NCBI RefSeq assembly: GCF_002019765.1
Contig: NZ_KV917380.1
Location: forward strand, 141,849-205,848
DNA: 64,000 bases
Source: Shouchella oshimensis
Lineage (GTDB): Bacteria; Bacillota; Bacilli; Bacillales; Bacillaceae_D
Direction of reading: 5' to 3'
Positions 10,854 through 18,842 of this stretch are shown here, in pieces. Every line of letters begins with the position of its first letter. Position 1 is the stretch's first letter. A model generated the notes under the pieces. It saw only the letters and a program-made list of their open reading frames with translations, made no database searches and was not told the DNA's origin. The position numbers and the translations under genes are program-made.

Positions 10854-12074
10854 ATGGGTTATTACGATGGAAATGATTCTCGCTATAAGGAACCGAAGCA
10901 AGGAACGAGTAATGGTAAAGTTGCAGGATTTTCTGCTTTTGGCGGGGCAATTATCGGTGCAGCGCTTGTATTGATTGCTTCACCATTATTGTCAAACCTA
11001 GCTCCATTCGATGACAATGTTGAAGAAAATACAGATACCATTGCTGAACCTCAAACGGAACAAGTCGATTCAAATGTCATTAATTTAGATGTCAATTCCG
11101 CTGTAACGGATATTGTTAATGAAGTTTCCGATGCGGTTGTTGGTGTCATTAATCTTCAGCAATCCGATTTATTCGGTGAAGGTGATGCAAGCGAGAGTGG
11201 TACTGGATCAGGTGTGATTTATAAAGCAGAAGGGGAATACGCATACATCGTAACAAACCAACACGTCATTGATGGTGCTACGGAAGTAGAAGTAGCCTTA
11301 ACCGATGGCACGAGAGTAGAAGCAGAAGTGATTGGTGAAGACGAATTGACAGATTTAGCTGTACTACGAATTAGTTCAGATGATGTTGATACAGTCGCTT
11401 CATTCGGTGACTCCGATTCATTAAGCGTTGGTGAGCCAGCGATTGCAATTGGAAACCCACTGGGCCTAGAATTTGCTGGTAGCGTTACCCAAGGGATTAT
11501 TAGCGCAACAGAAAGAAGTATTCCAATTGATACGACTGGAAACGGTCAAGCTGATTGGAATGCCGAAGTACTGCAAACAGATGCAGCCATAAACCCTGGT
11601 AACAGTGGTGGTGCATTAATTAATATAAATGGTGAAGTGATTGGCATTAATTCAATGAAAATTTCCGGTGTTGCGGAAGGATTAGGCTTTGCCATTCCAT
11701 CTGCGATTGTCCAGCCTGTTATTGAAGAATTAGAGACAACAGGAGAGGTAAGACGACCGTCTCTAGGCATTACCTTACGTAATTTAAATGAATTTCCAAC
11801 AGCTGCACTGCAGGAATCCCTTGGCTTACCTGAAGATGTAACCGAAGGAATTGTGGTAGTGAACGTTTCCCCTGGTAGCCCGGCTGCAAACGCAGGTATC
11901 CAAGAGCAAGATGTCATTGTTGGTATTGATGGTGAAACCATTGAAAATGCACAAGATTTAAGACATATGCTCTATCGTGAAAATACTATTGGTGATACGA
12001 TCTCTGTTACCCTTTATCGTGGCGGTACAGAAGAAACCGTTGATGTGACACTAACGGAGCAACCAGATGTATAA
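10854..12074 (+). CDS. htrC: Membrane-anchored HtrA-family serine protease HtrC (YycK)
   Basis: This 406-residue protein has a cytoplasmic N-terminus, one membrane helix (about residues 24-48), an acidic linker, a trypsin-like protease domain and one C-terminal PDZ domain (about 300-395). The catalytic triad is visible: His137 in TNQHVIDG, Asp167 in LTDLAVL and Ser251 in GNSGGA. HtrA proteases degrade misfolded exported proteins outside the membrane. The ATG has AGGGGTAAAGG upstream. It follows walJ as in B. subtilis but with its own likely promoter, and a strong terminator follows it. Confidence 0.95.
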   Translation: MGYYDGNDSRYKEPKQGTSNGKVAGFSAFGGAIIGAALVLIASPLLSNLAPFDDNVEENTDTIAEPQTEQVDSNVINLDVNSAVTDIVNEVSDAVVGVINLQQSDLFGEGDASESGTGSGVIYKAEGEYAYIVTNQHVIDGATEVEVALTDGTRVEAEVIGEDELTDLAVLRISSDDVDTVASFGDSDSLSVGEPAIAIGNPLGLEFAGSVTQGIISATERSIPIDTTGNGQADWNAEVLQTDAAINPGNSGGALININGEVIGINSMKISGVAEGLGFAIPSAIVQPVIEELETTGEVRRPSLGITLRNLNEFPTAALQESLGLPEDVTEGIVVVNVSPGSPAANAGIQEQDVIVGIDGETIENAQDLRHMLYRENTIGDTISVTLYRGGTEETVDVTLTEQPDV

Positions 12075-12084
12075 GACGGTAAGT

Positions 12085-12119
12085 GAACCTCTTTCATAAC
12101 GAAAGGGGTTCTTTTTTTT
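12085..12119 (+). terminator. Terminator of htrC
   Basis: 11-bp stem with one G-U pair (12085-12095 with 12101-12111), 5-nt loop, then eight T. Confidence 0.9.
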
Positions 12120-12130
12120 GCAAGAACGCT

Positions 12131-12159
12131 TTGGACTGTGGATAACAAAATGCTATACT
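12131..12159 (+). promoter_or_regulatory. Promoter with embedded DnaA box before the CxxH/CxxC gene
   Basis: TTGGAC (12131-12136), 17-nt spacer, TATACT (12154-12159). A perfect DnaA box (TGTGGATAA, reverse of TTATCCACA) at 12137-12145 fills the start of the spacer, so DnaA binding should compete with RNA polymerase. Confidence 0.65.
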
Positions 12160-12189
12160 GAAAGAACGAAAAATGGAAGGACGTGCACG

Positions 12190-12336
12190 ATGATAGCAGC
12201 ATGTGAAGAGCATATTGAACTAGCGTTGGATGTCGCTGTGGATGAATGGGAAACGGCACCCATTGTCGAACAAGCAAAAGAACCACGAACATGCCAATTT
12301 TGCGAAGAAAAAGCAGTCTATACACTAACAAAATAA
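12190..12336 (+). CDS. CxxH/CxxC small protein (YyzF-like)
   Basis: The 48-residue protein has a CEEH motif near the N-terminus and a CQFC motif near the C-terminus, the hallmark of a small Bacillaceae family found between htrC and rlmH. The four ligands suggest a bound metal, probably zinc, but no function is known to me. I start at the ATG at 12190 with GGAAGG 9 nt upstream; upstream codons in the same frame would run into the htrC terminator. It has its own promoter, and the DnaA boxes on both sides make it likely to respond to DnaA level. Confidence 0.85.
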   Translation: MIAACEEHIELALDVAVDEWETAPIVEQAKEPRTCQFCEEKAVYTLTK

Positions 12337-12358
12337 TCAGATACCCACATTGTTGATA

Positions 12359-12367
12359 TGTGGATAA
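12359..12367 (-). promoter_or_regulatory. DnaA box (perfect TTATCCACA)
   Basis: Exact match to the DnaA nonamer on the minus strand, 22 nt after the CxxH/CxxC gene; the second of five boxes between 12137 and 12455. Confidence 0.75.
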
Positions 12368-12371
12368 ATCA

Positions 12372-12380
12372 TGTGGATAA
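12372..12380 (-). promoter_or_regulatory. DnaA box (perfect TTATCCACA)
   Basis: Exact match on the minus strand, spaced 13 nt centre-to-centre from the previous box and in the same orientation. Confidence 0.75.
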
Positions 12381-12403
12381 GTGTTACCCTCTTCGTTTTT
12401 GTG

Positions 12404-12412
12404 TTATACACA
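12404..12412 (+). promoter_or_regulatory. DnaA box (TTATACACA)
   Basis: Matches the TTATNCACA consensus on the plus strand, opposite in orientation to the three perfect boxes upstream. Confidence 0.65.
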
Positions 12413-12446
12413 GAGGATAACAGGAGAAAGGAAATAGGAAAGGAAG

Positions 12447-12455
12447 TTATACACA
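12447..12455 (+). promoter_or_regulatory. DnaA box touching the rlmH start codon
   Basis: TTATACACA on the plus strand ends one base before the GTG start of rlmH and follows its AAAGGAAG ribosome-binding site directly. Confidence 0.6.
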
Positions 12456-12456
12456 A

Positions 12457-12936
12457 GTGAATATCAGTGTCATTACTGTTGGGAAGCTGAAGGAAAAATA
12501 TTTACGTTCAGGGATCGACGAATACAAAAAAAGACTTAGCGCCTACGCTAAAATCCATGAGATTGAAGTAGCAGATGAAAAAGCACCAGAACATTTAAGC
12601 GAAGAAGACATGCGTATCGTCAAGAAGAAAGAAGGAGAACGGATCCTTGGAAAAATGGATGCAGATACGTACGTCATCGCACTAGCAATCGAAGGAAAAA
12701 TGAAGACAAGCGAGCAGCTTGCTAAAAGCATTGAGCAGCTTGGCACATACGGCAAAAGTAAAATCGCTTTTGTGATTGGCGGGTCACTCGGACTTTCTGA
12801 TGATGTCTATGCGCGAGCGGATGAGTTGCTTTCTTTTTCTAAAATGACGTTCCCTCATCAGTTGATGAAGCTCGTTTTGCTGGAGCAGGTTTATAGGAGT
12901 TTTCGGATTAATAGAGGAGAACCGTACCATAAGTAA
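12457..12936 (+). CDS. rlmH: 23S rRNA pseudouridine-1915 N3-methyltransferase RlmH
   Basis: A 159-residue SPOUT-class methyltransferase, the exact family length. It methylates pseudouridine in helix 69 of 23S rRNA using S-adenosylmethionine. The knot region shows FVIGGSLGL (about residues 105-113), and the C-terminus ends with the conserved NRGEPYHK. The start is GTG at 12457 behind AAAGGAAG. Its 120-nt upstream region contains four DnaA boxes, which also occur near this gene (yydA) in B. subtilis to my recollection. Confidence 0.96.
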   Translation: MNISVITVGKLKEKYLRSGIDEYKKRLSAYAKIHEIEVADEKAPEHLSEEDMRIVKKKEGERILGKMDADTYVIALAIEGKMKTSEQLAKSIEQLGTYGKSKIAFVIGGSLGLSDDVYARADELLSFSKMTFPHQLMKLVLLEQVYRSFRINRGEPYHK

Positions 12937-12957
12937 ATGAGGTTGTAGGAAAGGTAA

Positions 12958-12990
12958 AGAGCACAACAAAAATGTATTCTGTTGTGCTTT
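12958..12990. terminator. Hairpin after rlmH
   Basis: GCACAAC (12961-12967) pairs with GTTGTGC (12981-12987), flanked by AAAG and CTTT. The symmetric flanks allow it to act for rlmH and for the convergent gene that ends at 13012. Confidence 0.55.
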
Positions 12991-13011
12991 AACGGAATTG
13001 AACGCTTAATT

Positions 13012-13311
13012 TCATGGGATCATTTCGAGGTTTTTAAGTTGTTCATGGAGGACAGGGGTTTTTAAAGAACCATTTAAATCAATTAAATGGTTTGGGAAGG
13101 ATTCGGAAAAAGGTTTAGATCCATCTTTAATCCAGTCCTCACGATAACTTTTATATAGTTCCTCTTTGCTATAATCCCTATCTTCATCATCTAGACCGAA
13201 CTGAAACCCACAACAACTACAAATTTCAAAGCTACTATTTCCTAGCGCATCATAAGGTGGTTCTTCAAGTCCTTTATAGCCACAAACAAGACAGATTTTC
13301 CATTCAATCAA
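13012..13311 (-). CDS. Cysteine-rich zinc-ribbon-like protein, function unknown
   Basis: This 99-residue protein has two Cys pairs, CLVC (about residues 7-10) and CSCC (about 31-34), separated by 20 residues, with GYKGLEEPPYD between them and GFQFGLDDEDRD after. Such spacing is typical of a small zinc ribbon. The rest is acidic with tryptophan and tyrosine (KSYREDWI). The first usable start after an in-frame stop is TTG at 13311, with only a weak ribosome-binding site. Similar stand-alone proteins are common in Bacillaceae, sometimes among immunity genes of contact toxins, but nothing nearby supports that here. Confidence 0.7.
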   Translation of the reverse strand: MIEWKICLVCGYKGLEEPPYDALGNSSFEICSCCGFQFGLDDEDRDYSKEELYKSYREDWIKDGSKPFSESFPNHLIDLNGSLKTPVLHEQLKNLEMIP

Positions 13312-13522
13312 TTTTTATCACTTCAGTTATTATCATTCTGTCTCCCCTTTTGAAACGTCAGGATGATTAGGTGTTTAAATTAAAACTGAATCCTCCTTAT
13401 TCTATACTAACTACAAGGTTTCAGGTGAATACGAATGAGAACCATTTGTATTCATAACAAAAGATTCCCTTTAACTAGTTGTGGGTTTATTTGTTATGTT
13501 TTTATCTAGATAGAATGAGTAC

Positions 13523-14626
13523 TTAATAAAAATAAGGGAAGTAAAAACAAATAGCCCTGCAATACGTAATAATAACGCCACCAAGTGCAGGGCCCATCAT
13601 CATTCCGATATTCATTAATGCTGTATTAAAACTCAAAACTGTCTCAGAGGACTGTGGTTTTAGTGACACTAAATAATATTGTTTTGCTGGTGTTGTTGTC
13701 CAGGTTGCTATCCCCCAAACTGCAAATGTAATAAATACGCCTATGGTAGAGTGCTGCGTACATGTCAATATAAATAAAGCAATGATATGAACAATTAGAC
13801 TAACCGTTATTGTGTGATTTGGCCCCCATCTATCCACTGCGTATCCTCCAAAGCGCGAGCCAATAATTGCAAATGTGCCTAATACAAATAATGCAATACT
13901 TGTCATTTCTATTGAAAGATTGGCAGTGCTACTTAACAAAGGAGCAACATATGCAAATACTAGTGTATAGCCTAAAATCCACGTTATAGTTGTCATTAAA
14001 CCAGTTAGGACTCGCCTATCTTTAATAATCTTTACTTGTTGTTTTAATGATAAAGCTTGATTTCCTTTTATTGATGGTAATAGTTTATACAGCCCCATTA
14101 ATAAGAGAATTGTACCAAATGCAATAATAAAAAAGATATAATGCCAATCAAAATAGCCGGCTAAAAATGTTCCGATTGGTACTCCAAGAACTAATGAAAC
14201 AGTGAAGCCTGTAATAACTGTTGCTATAGCGCTACCCTTTCTTTTAGGGGATGCCAATTGTGCAGCATAATTTGTTGCGACAACAATATAAAGTCCTCCA
14301 CTCATGCCCATAATAATCCTAGATAACAGTAGCATGATAAAATTATGGCTTAAAAACGCGATAAAATTCCCAACTATAAAAGTAAAGATGGCATATAAAA
14401 GTATTTTCTTACGATCAAATGTAGAAGTTAACATGACCAAAAATAATGCACCAAAAGCATAGGATAGAGAATAAATTGTAATTAGCTGACCGGCAATAGA
14501 AACTGAAACACCCATTTCAAGGGAGATTAATTCTAATATTCCAGAAACAACAAACTCTGATGTACCTGTTACAAAAGCTCCTAAAGCCAAGAAAATAATA
14601 GTAAGCTGACTTAATTTAGTGTTCAT
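13523..14626 (-). CDS. MFS exporter of the AraJ/YdhP type, C-terminus frameshifted
   Basis: 367 residues with at least eleven membrane helices and the MFS signature between helices 2 and 3 (STFDRKKI). Members export sugars or drugs by proton antiport. The last residues after GPALGGVIITY are unlike an MFS helix. One base shift near 13561-13564 restores AGLFVFTSLIFIKYSFY and an open frame to 13471, which looks like the missing helix 12 and tail. So either the gene is damaged or the sequence has an error. It is divergent from a LysR regulator with 102 nt between the starts; GGAGAC precedes the ATG. Confidence 0.85.
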   Translation of the reverse strand: MNTKLSQLTIIFLALGAFVTGTSEFVVSGILELISLEMGVSVSIAGQLITIYSLSYAFGALFLVMLTSTFDRKKILLYAIFTFIVGNFIAFLSHNFIMLLLSRIIMGMSGGLYIVVATNYAAQLASPKRKGSAIATVITGFTVSLVLGVPIGTFLAGYFDWHYIFFIIAFGTILLLMGLYKLLPSIKGNQALSLKQQVKIIKDRRVLTGLMTTITWILGYTLVFAYVAPLLSSTANLSIEMTSIALFVLGTFAIIGSRFGGYAVDRWGPNHTITVSLIVHIIALFILTCTQHSTIGVFITFAVWGIATWTTTPAKQYYLVSLKPQSSETVLSFNTALMNIGMMMGPALGGVIITYCRAICFYFPYFY

Positions 14627-14728
14627 TTTTCTTTGTCTCCTTCAAATTTCAAACATTGTTTTTATTTTAAGAGCTGTGTTAACATAAGTAAAATTGATGT
14701 TTTTAATAATGGAGATGAGTAATCACTC

Positions 14729-15598
14729 ATGAGTATTGTTCGTTTTGAAATAATTACAAATGTAGTGGAGTTAGGAAGCTTTACCGCAACAGCTGAAAAA
14801 TTAAATATGACCCAATCGGCAGTAAGTCATGCTGTCGCTAGTTTAGAAGCTGAATTAGGAGTTTCTATACTGATTCGAGATCGTAAAAAAGGAATATCAC
14901 TTACAGAAATAGGTCAAAAAGTTTTACCACACATTAGAGAAGTACTTAAAAGAATGGAAAGCATCAATCAAGAAATTACGTTAGCGACTAATTTAGAAGT
15001 TGGAGTCATTCGTATCGGTACATTTGCAAGTGCCTCTTCTTGTCTGTTACCCAAATTGCTAGCAACATTTCAAAAGAAACACCCCAAAATAGAATTTAAA
15101 TTTTTTGAAGGAAGTTATGAAGAAATTACAGAGTGGCTAAAGTCGGGGATTGTTGATATCGGTTTTGTTGTGAAAAGAAAAGTAGAGTCCAATTTTGATT
15201 TAATTCCTTTGATAAAGGATAATATGGTAGTGGCATATCATACAAAGCACAGATTTCATTCTAAAGAAATAGTTAGTATGGAAGATTTAATTGATGAACC
15301 GTTTATTATGCCTACTGGAATGTATCAATCACATGTGAATGAGTTATTCCATGAAGCGGATTTGAGGCCTTCTATTCGTTTTGAAGTGCACGATTGTACA
15401 ATGATTGCCAACATGGTGCAAGAAGGACTCGGAGTGACTATTGGTCCAGAGTTATTTTTGAAGACGCAGCAAAACATAAAAATAAGTAAGTTGAACATAG
15501 AAAACTGTCGTGAAGTAGCACTTGCTTGTCAATCTATAGTGAATGCTTCTCCTGCTGTAAAAGAATTTCTTCAGGTAGCAAAAGGTGTTTTTAACTAA
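14729..15598 (+). CDS. LysR-family transcriptional regulator
   Basis: This 289-residue regulator has an N-terminal winged helix-turn-helix (residues 1-60, with SFTATAEKLNMTQSAVSHAVASLE as its core) and a periplasmic-binding-protein-like effector domain (about 90-285). The divergent arrangement with the MFS exporter and the short shared intergenic region suggest that it controls the exporter and itself, as LysR regulators usually do. The effector is not predictable. Only a distant GGAG precedes the ATG. Confidence 0.92.
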   Translation: MSIVRFEIITNVVELGSFTATAEKLNMTQSAVSHAVASLEAELGVSILIRDRKKGISLTEIGQKVLPHIREVLKRMESINQEITLATNLEVGVIRIGTFASASSCLLPKLLATFQKKHPKIEFKFFEGSYEEITEWLKSGIVDIGFVVKRKVESNFDLIPLIKDNMVVAYHTKHRFHSKEIVSMEDLIDEPFIMPTGMYQSHVNELFHEADLRPSIRFEVHDCTMIANMVQEGLGVTIGPELFLKTQQNIKISKLNIENCREVALACQSIVNASPAVKEFLQVAKGVFN

Positions 15599-15746
15599 GT
15601 AACTATACCTTGAAGTATTAGCAATCTGATTCGGCTAACTATATAATTTGCATTTAATCATTAACTATTTATAAAATCTAGTAAGAATGAACGTGCGATC
15701 TTTATTGCATAATTGAACCATTATTAGTTAATAACAATCTTTAAAA
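15599..15746. other. Intergenic sequence, nothing recognised
   Basis: 148 nt of AT-rich sequence after the LysR gene. No coding frame or clear hairpin was seen before the repeat that begins at 15747. Confidence 0.5.
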
Positions 15747-16024
15747 GAGGCTGGGACAAAAATAGATAGACAGACCAAAATGACGAACATTCCTGAAAAT
15801 AGGAACGTTCGTCGTTTATTTTATATGAACATTAACGGAAGGAGAATCCAAGACTCCTGGGGGATCAGCACGTGTCTGAAGACTCTGAAGTGGCGGTTTT
15901 CCACGGAGGAGGCTGAGGCCGTGTCCCCGGAAAGCGAAGGATTCTCCTGTAGCGGTGCTACTCAGCATAGTTTAGACTATTCGTCTTTTCAAGTACTACT
16001 TTTCGTTATGTCCCAGCCTCTTTT
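15747..16024 (+). repeat. Dispersed structured repeat, copy 1 of 3
   Basis: About 278 bp bounded by perfect 12-bp inverted repeats (GAGGCTGGGACA at 15747-15758, its complement at 16009-16020) followed by TTTT. Inside are a strong hairpin (GACGAAC-a-TTCCT with AGGAA-c-GTTCGTC near 15781-15813), and GGAGAATCC near 15840 facing GGATTCTCC near 15938. Copies 2 (33817) and 3 (61609) are about 90 percent identical by eye and in the same orientation. All lie after gene ends, so it could serve as a large terminator or encode a structured RNA. Short reading frames inside it are not genes. Confidence 0.85.
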
Positions 16025-16174
16025 ATGAGAGTCTCTAATTGCTACTTATTATTGTAACGTACTATTATTTTCCTTCAATTGGTTTTGGCAAAATGAACTT
16101 TTTATCAACATCTACGCAACTCAATAAAATGGTTTGATTAGAAAGGAACGTATTATAGGATTTTCTCTATCAAT

Positions 16175-16207
16175 CAACCCCATTTTCTACAATTGAAAAT
16201 GGGGTTG
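16175..16207. terminator. Hairpin after the cyclodextrin glucanotransferase gene
   Basis: Perfect 13-bp inverted repeat (16175-16187 with 16195-16207) just beyond the minus-strand stop at 16222. T tails are poor on both strands, so termination efficiency is uncertain. Confidence 0.6.
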
Positions 16208-16221
16208 TATCTACTCTTTCG

Positions 16222-18333
16222 TTACCAATTAATCATAACCGTATCTGTTCCGGTAGTAGGTGACGTATAGGTTCGATTATTGCCACTTTGCCAGACAACG
16301 TTACCGTTCTGATCTTTTTTAATGTATTTGTATTCAAGGTTTTTTCCGGCAGGAACGCTAATATCATAGTACCACGTTGGGTATTGGTACATCACTTGGT
16401 TAAACATAGGTCCAATTGCTTTATCAGCATCCCAATTCCCCAGCTCGCTCACATTCCCAACGATATATAAATTGGTTCCTGGGCTCGTTGTGGCATTGTT
16501 AACACCAAAGCGGACACTGACTTGATTGCCTGACAATATTTCAAACTCTTTGTAAGTAGGGCTTTTTATGTTTGCTGCAGTTACGACGGATAGATCATAA
16601 TAACCGCCTGCTACATTAGGCACCTTTGCGCTTATTTCTGTATTTGACCAAGAAATAATTTCAGAAGAGGTTGAATCAAAGAGAACGCTTCCTCTCTCAT
16701 CACCAAATCCTTCACCGCTTACTGTTATGGTATTCCCGGCCTTACCCATCATAGGACCTACTTGGCCGATTAGAGGAGACGTAGAGGGGTTGCTTACTTG
16801 CCAAACCGCTACGCTATTTGCTCGTAATTGAAAGGAATTTACGGCGCCATTGGCGTTAACAGTAATCGTGTTTCCATCTAAACGTTGCTGTAGTTCATCT
16901 GTATAGTTCCCTTGAGGTAAAGAGGTGTTTAAATTAGTGATCGTCTGGTTACTATTACTGCTATTTACAGCAGTTAATACAATACTATTGCCAAACGTTC
17001 TTTCATAAATATAAATGTCTTCGTTCAGCCAACGTTCAGTTGTAGTGCCATAGCCTAAGGCGGAATTTGTTTGGCGTAGTGAAGCAAGTTTACTGATGAT
17101 TTGATAGGAGTTGGTAGACCGATCAAATGTTTTCAATGGTTTGCGATTTTCAGGGTCGTTGCCACCTGTTATATACTGCTCTGTCCCGTAGTAAATTGTT
17201 GGTACACCACGAGAAGTAAGCAAGACAGCTAGGGCCATATCTGTCTGACGGTTTGAAGATGATCCTACCGAAAAACGACTCATGTCGTGATTATCAATAA
17301 AGGTTACTTGATCAATGACCTCGTTATATTCTTTTTCTGTACTGGTAATCATTTCATTAAAATCATACCAGTTGCTTGTGCGATCTTTTAAGACGTTACG
17401 AATGGTTTGACCGAATTGGAAATCTAATAAACTCATACCACTTTCATTAGCGAAGTGATGGTTTTGGGGATCAACTTCTCCTGATCCTAAAAACCATTCT
17501 CCAAATGTGAAAACAGGTTTATGCGAATAGATATCGCTCATTAAAGAGGTTTGCCACCCTTCTGACATATGCTTAACGGCATCTACGCGAATGCCATCAA
17601 TCCCTTTATCTAACCAGAACTTAATCGACTCTTTTAAATATTGATCCATGACTGTGTTGTTTAAATCATAGTCTGCCAGATCATATAAGTTTCTGTAAAT
17701 GCTATCTTCATATGAAGAGAAATCTGTTCCGCCATTGTGGTGAAAGAGGTTTTGTTGATCATTTGAATAGTTACCTAATAATGTGCCATTATCATATATC
17801 GCCCCATTTTCAACATAGTTAGGGTTCGTTTCAAGTGCCGGTGATGAATGATTTGGCGTGAAATCCATGATTACCTTTATCCCATTGCTATGTGCGGTAC
17901 TCATTAAACGATCAAAGTCATCAAAATTCCCATAGTAAGGGTTTGTCTTTTTGTAATCTCGAGCCCAATATCCATGGTAGGAGGTATAGCCGCTTGGGTG
18001 TAGGGCATAAACGTTTTCGACTGGCTGAGAAATCCATAGTGCCGTAATGCCTAAATCAGTTAAGTAACCGTCATTGATTTTGTCTATAATCCCTTGCCAG
18101 TCCCCACCACAATACTTATGGAGATCTATACAGTTTTGACTAAAGATAGCGCCTGAAGGATTGTTGCCAGGATTCCCGTCAGAGAATCGATCGGTAACAA
18201 CCTGGTAAATCACATCTTTTGAGTAATTGACTTTGTTTGTTACGTCAGCCTCCGCAACAGTAGGTAAAGAAAGAAGCAAGAAAAAGATAAAGCTTAATGA
18301 AATCGTTTTCAAAAAATCATTTAAATCGTTCAA
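16222..18333 (-). CDS. Cyclodextrin glucanotransferase, secreted (GH13)
   Basis: This enzyme converts starch to cyclodextrins outside the cell. The domain order from the TTG at 18333 is signal peptide (about 1-28, ending TVAEA), TIM barrel A/B, C, IPT/TIG domain D (about 505-585) and starch-binding CBM20 (about 600-703). Catalytic residues are Asp251 (RVDAV), Glu279 (FGEW) and Asp350 (DNHDMS); the CGTase Cys pair lies at 68/75, and the central Tyr is in NLYDLAD. I chose TTG at 18333 because GGAGG sits 7 nt upstream and a hydrophobic signal follows; the longer frame starts inside a hairpin. A CcpA site overlaps the signal-peptide codons. The cyclodextrin size made cannot be read reliably from sequence. 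Confidence 0.93.
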   Translation of the reverse strand: MNDLNDFLKTISLSFIFFLLLSLPTVAEADVTNKVNYSKDVIYQVVTDRFSDGNPGNNPSGAIFSQNCIDLHKYCGGDWQGIIDKINDGYLTDLGITALWISQPVENVYALHPSGYTSYHGYWARDYKKTNPYYGNFDDFDRLMSTAHSNGIKVIMDFTPNHSSPALETNPNYVENGAIYDNGTLLGNYSNDQQNLFHHNGGTDFSSYEDSIYRNLYDLADYDLNNTVMDQYLKESIKFWLDKGIDGIRVDAVKHMSEGWQTSLMSDIYSHKPVFTFGEWFLGSGEVDPQNHHFANESGMSLLDFQFGQTIRNVLKDRTSNWYDFNEMITSTEKEYNEVIDQVTFIDNHDMSRFSVGSSSNRQTDMALAVLLTSRGVPTIYYGTEQYITGGNDPENRKPLKTFDRSTNSYQIISKLASLRQTNSALGYGTTTERWLNEDIYIYERTFGNSIVLTAVNSSNSNQTITNLNTSLPQGNYTDELQQRLDGNTITVNANGAVNSFQLRANSVAVWQVSNPSTSPLIGQVGPMMGKAGNTITVSGEGFGDERGSVLFDSTSSEIISWSNTEISAKVPNVAGGYYDLSVVTAANIKSPTYKEFEILSGNQVSVRFGVNNATTSPGTNLYIVGNVSELGNWDADKAIGPMFNQVMYQYPTWYYDISVPAGKNLEYKYIKKDQNGNVVWQSGNNRTYTSPTTGTDTVMINW
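18298..18311. promoter_or_regulatory. Catabolite-responsive element (cre) in the CGTase start region
   Basis: TGAAATCGTTTTCA matches the CcpA consensus TGWAANCGNTNWCA at all positions, and so does its reverse complement. It lies 23-36 nt inside the coding sequence, a known roadblock position, and suggests glucose repression. Confidence 0.7.
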
Positions 18334-18378
18334 CTCTATTCCTCCTTCAACAAATTGTGATAAAACGTATATAAAACA

Positions 18379-18417
18379 AAACAACCCCGCCTTTTAAAAT
18401 AAAAGACGGGGTTGTTT
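18379..18417 (-). promoter_or_regulatory. Stable hairpin in the CGTase leader
   Basis: An 11-bp stem (18379-18389 with 18407-18417) continues after one mismatch into a 5-bp inner stem with an AAAAT-type loop. On the minus strand it is followed by TGTTTTATAT, so it resembles a terminator 46 nt before the CGTase start codon. It could attenuate CGTase transcription, or end a transcript from upstream. Confidence 0.55.
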
Positions 18418-18842
18418 GTAAAAAACCAAAAGCATTGCCCTTAAATTGGTGAAAATATGCTGTTCATTTATTAATATCTTATGGACACTGTGTTCGTAAA
18501 TAGGTCGTTAGGACTAAAAATACGTTTAATACAATTTATGTAGCACTGGTTGATCAATCACTGAAGCCGCGACAGTTGCTTATTGTTGTAAGAAAAATGA
18601 TGTGGAATGAACCAAAAAGCCCGAAGAGCAACATGACGAGCTTTTAATACTCTCTGTTCATAGAAACACAGACTAAATATTAAAAGTTATCTATGAATAT
18701 AAATAAGTTATTTTACCTGTAGTTAAAAATAGCTCTTTTTTTCTTTCTAATATATGATAAAAGTGAATGCGTCATCATTCTCTATTTTTTTACATAATTT
18801 GAATAATGACGATTCAATTATCGTATAAAAGGAGGAAAAAAA
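18418..18842. other. Divergent intergenic region before CGTase and adhesin
   Basis: 425 nt without a coding frame. It must hold the promoters of the CGTase gene (minus) and the giant adhesin (plus), but I see no convincing -35/-10 pair on either strand. AAAGGAGG at 18828-18835 is the adhesin ribosome-binding site. Confidence 0.5.

Noticed and set aside
12118-12189. Upstream extension of the CxxH/CxxC protein
   Set aside because: It would begin in the T-run of the htrC terminator and before the promoter at 12131-12159; the ATG at 12190 has a proper ribosome-binding site.
15780-16028. Plus-strand frame of 82 codons (and similar frames at 33811-34125, 33802-34041, 61514-61831, 61736-61927)
   Set aside because: They lie within the dispersed structured repeat, have no ribosome-binding sites, and differ between copies through frame changes, so the repeat is not protein-coding.
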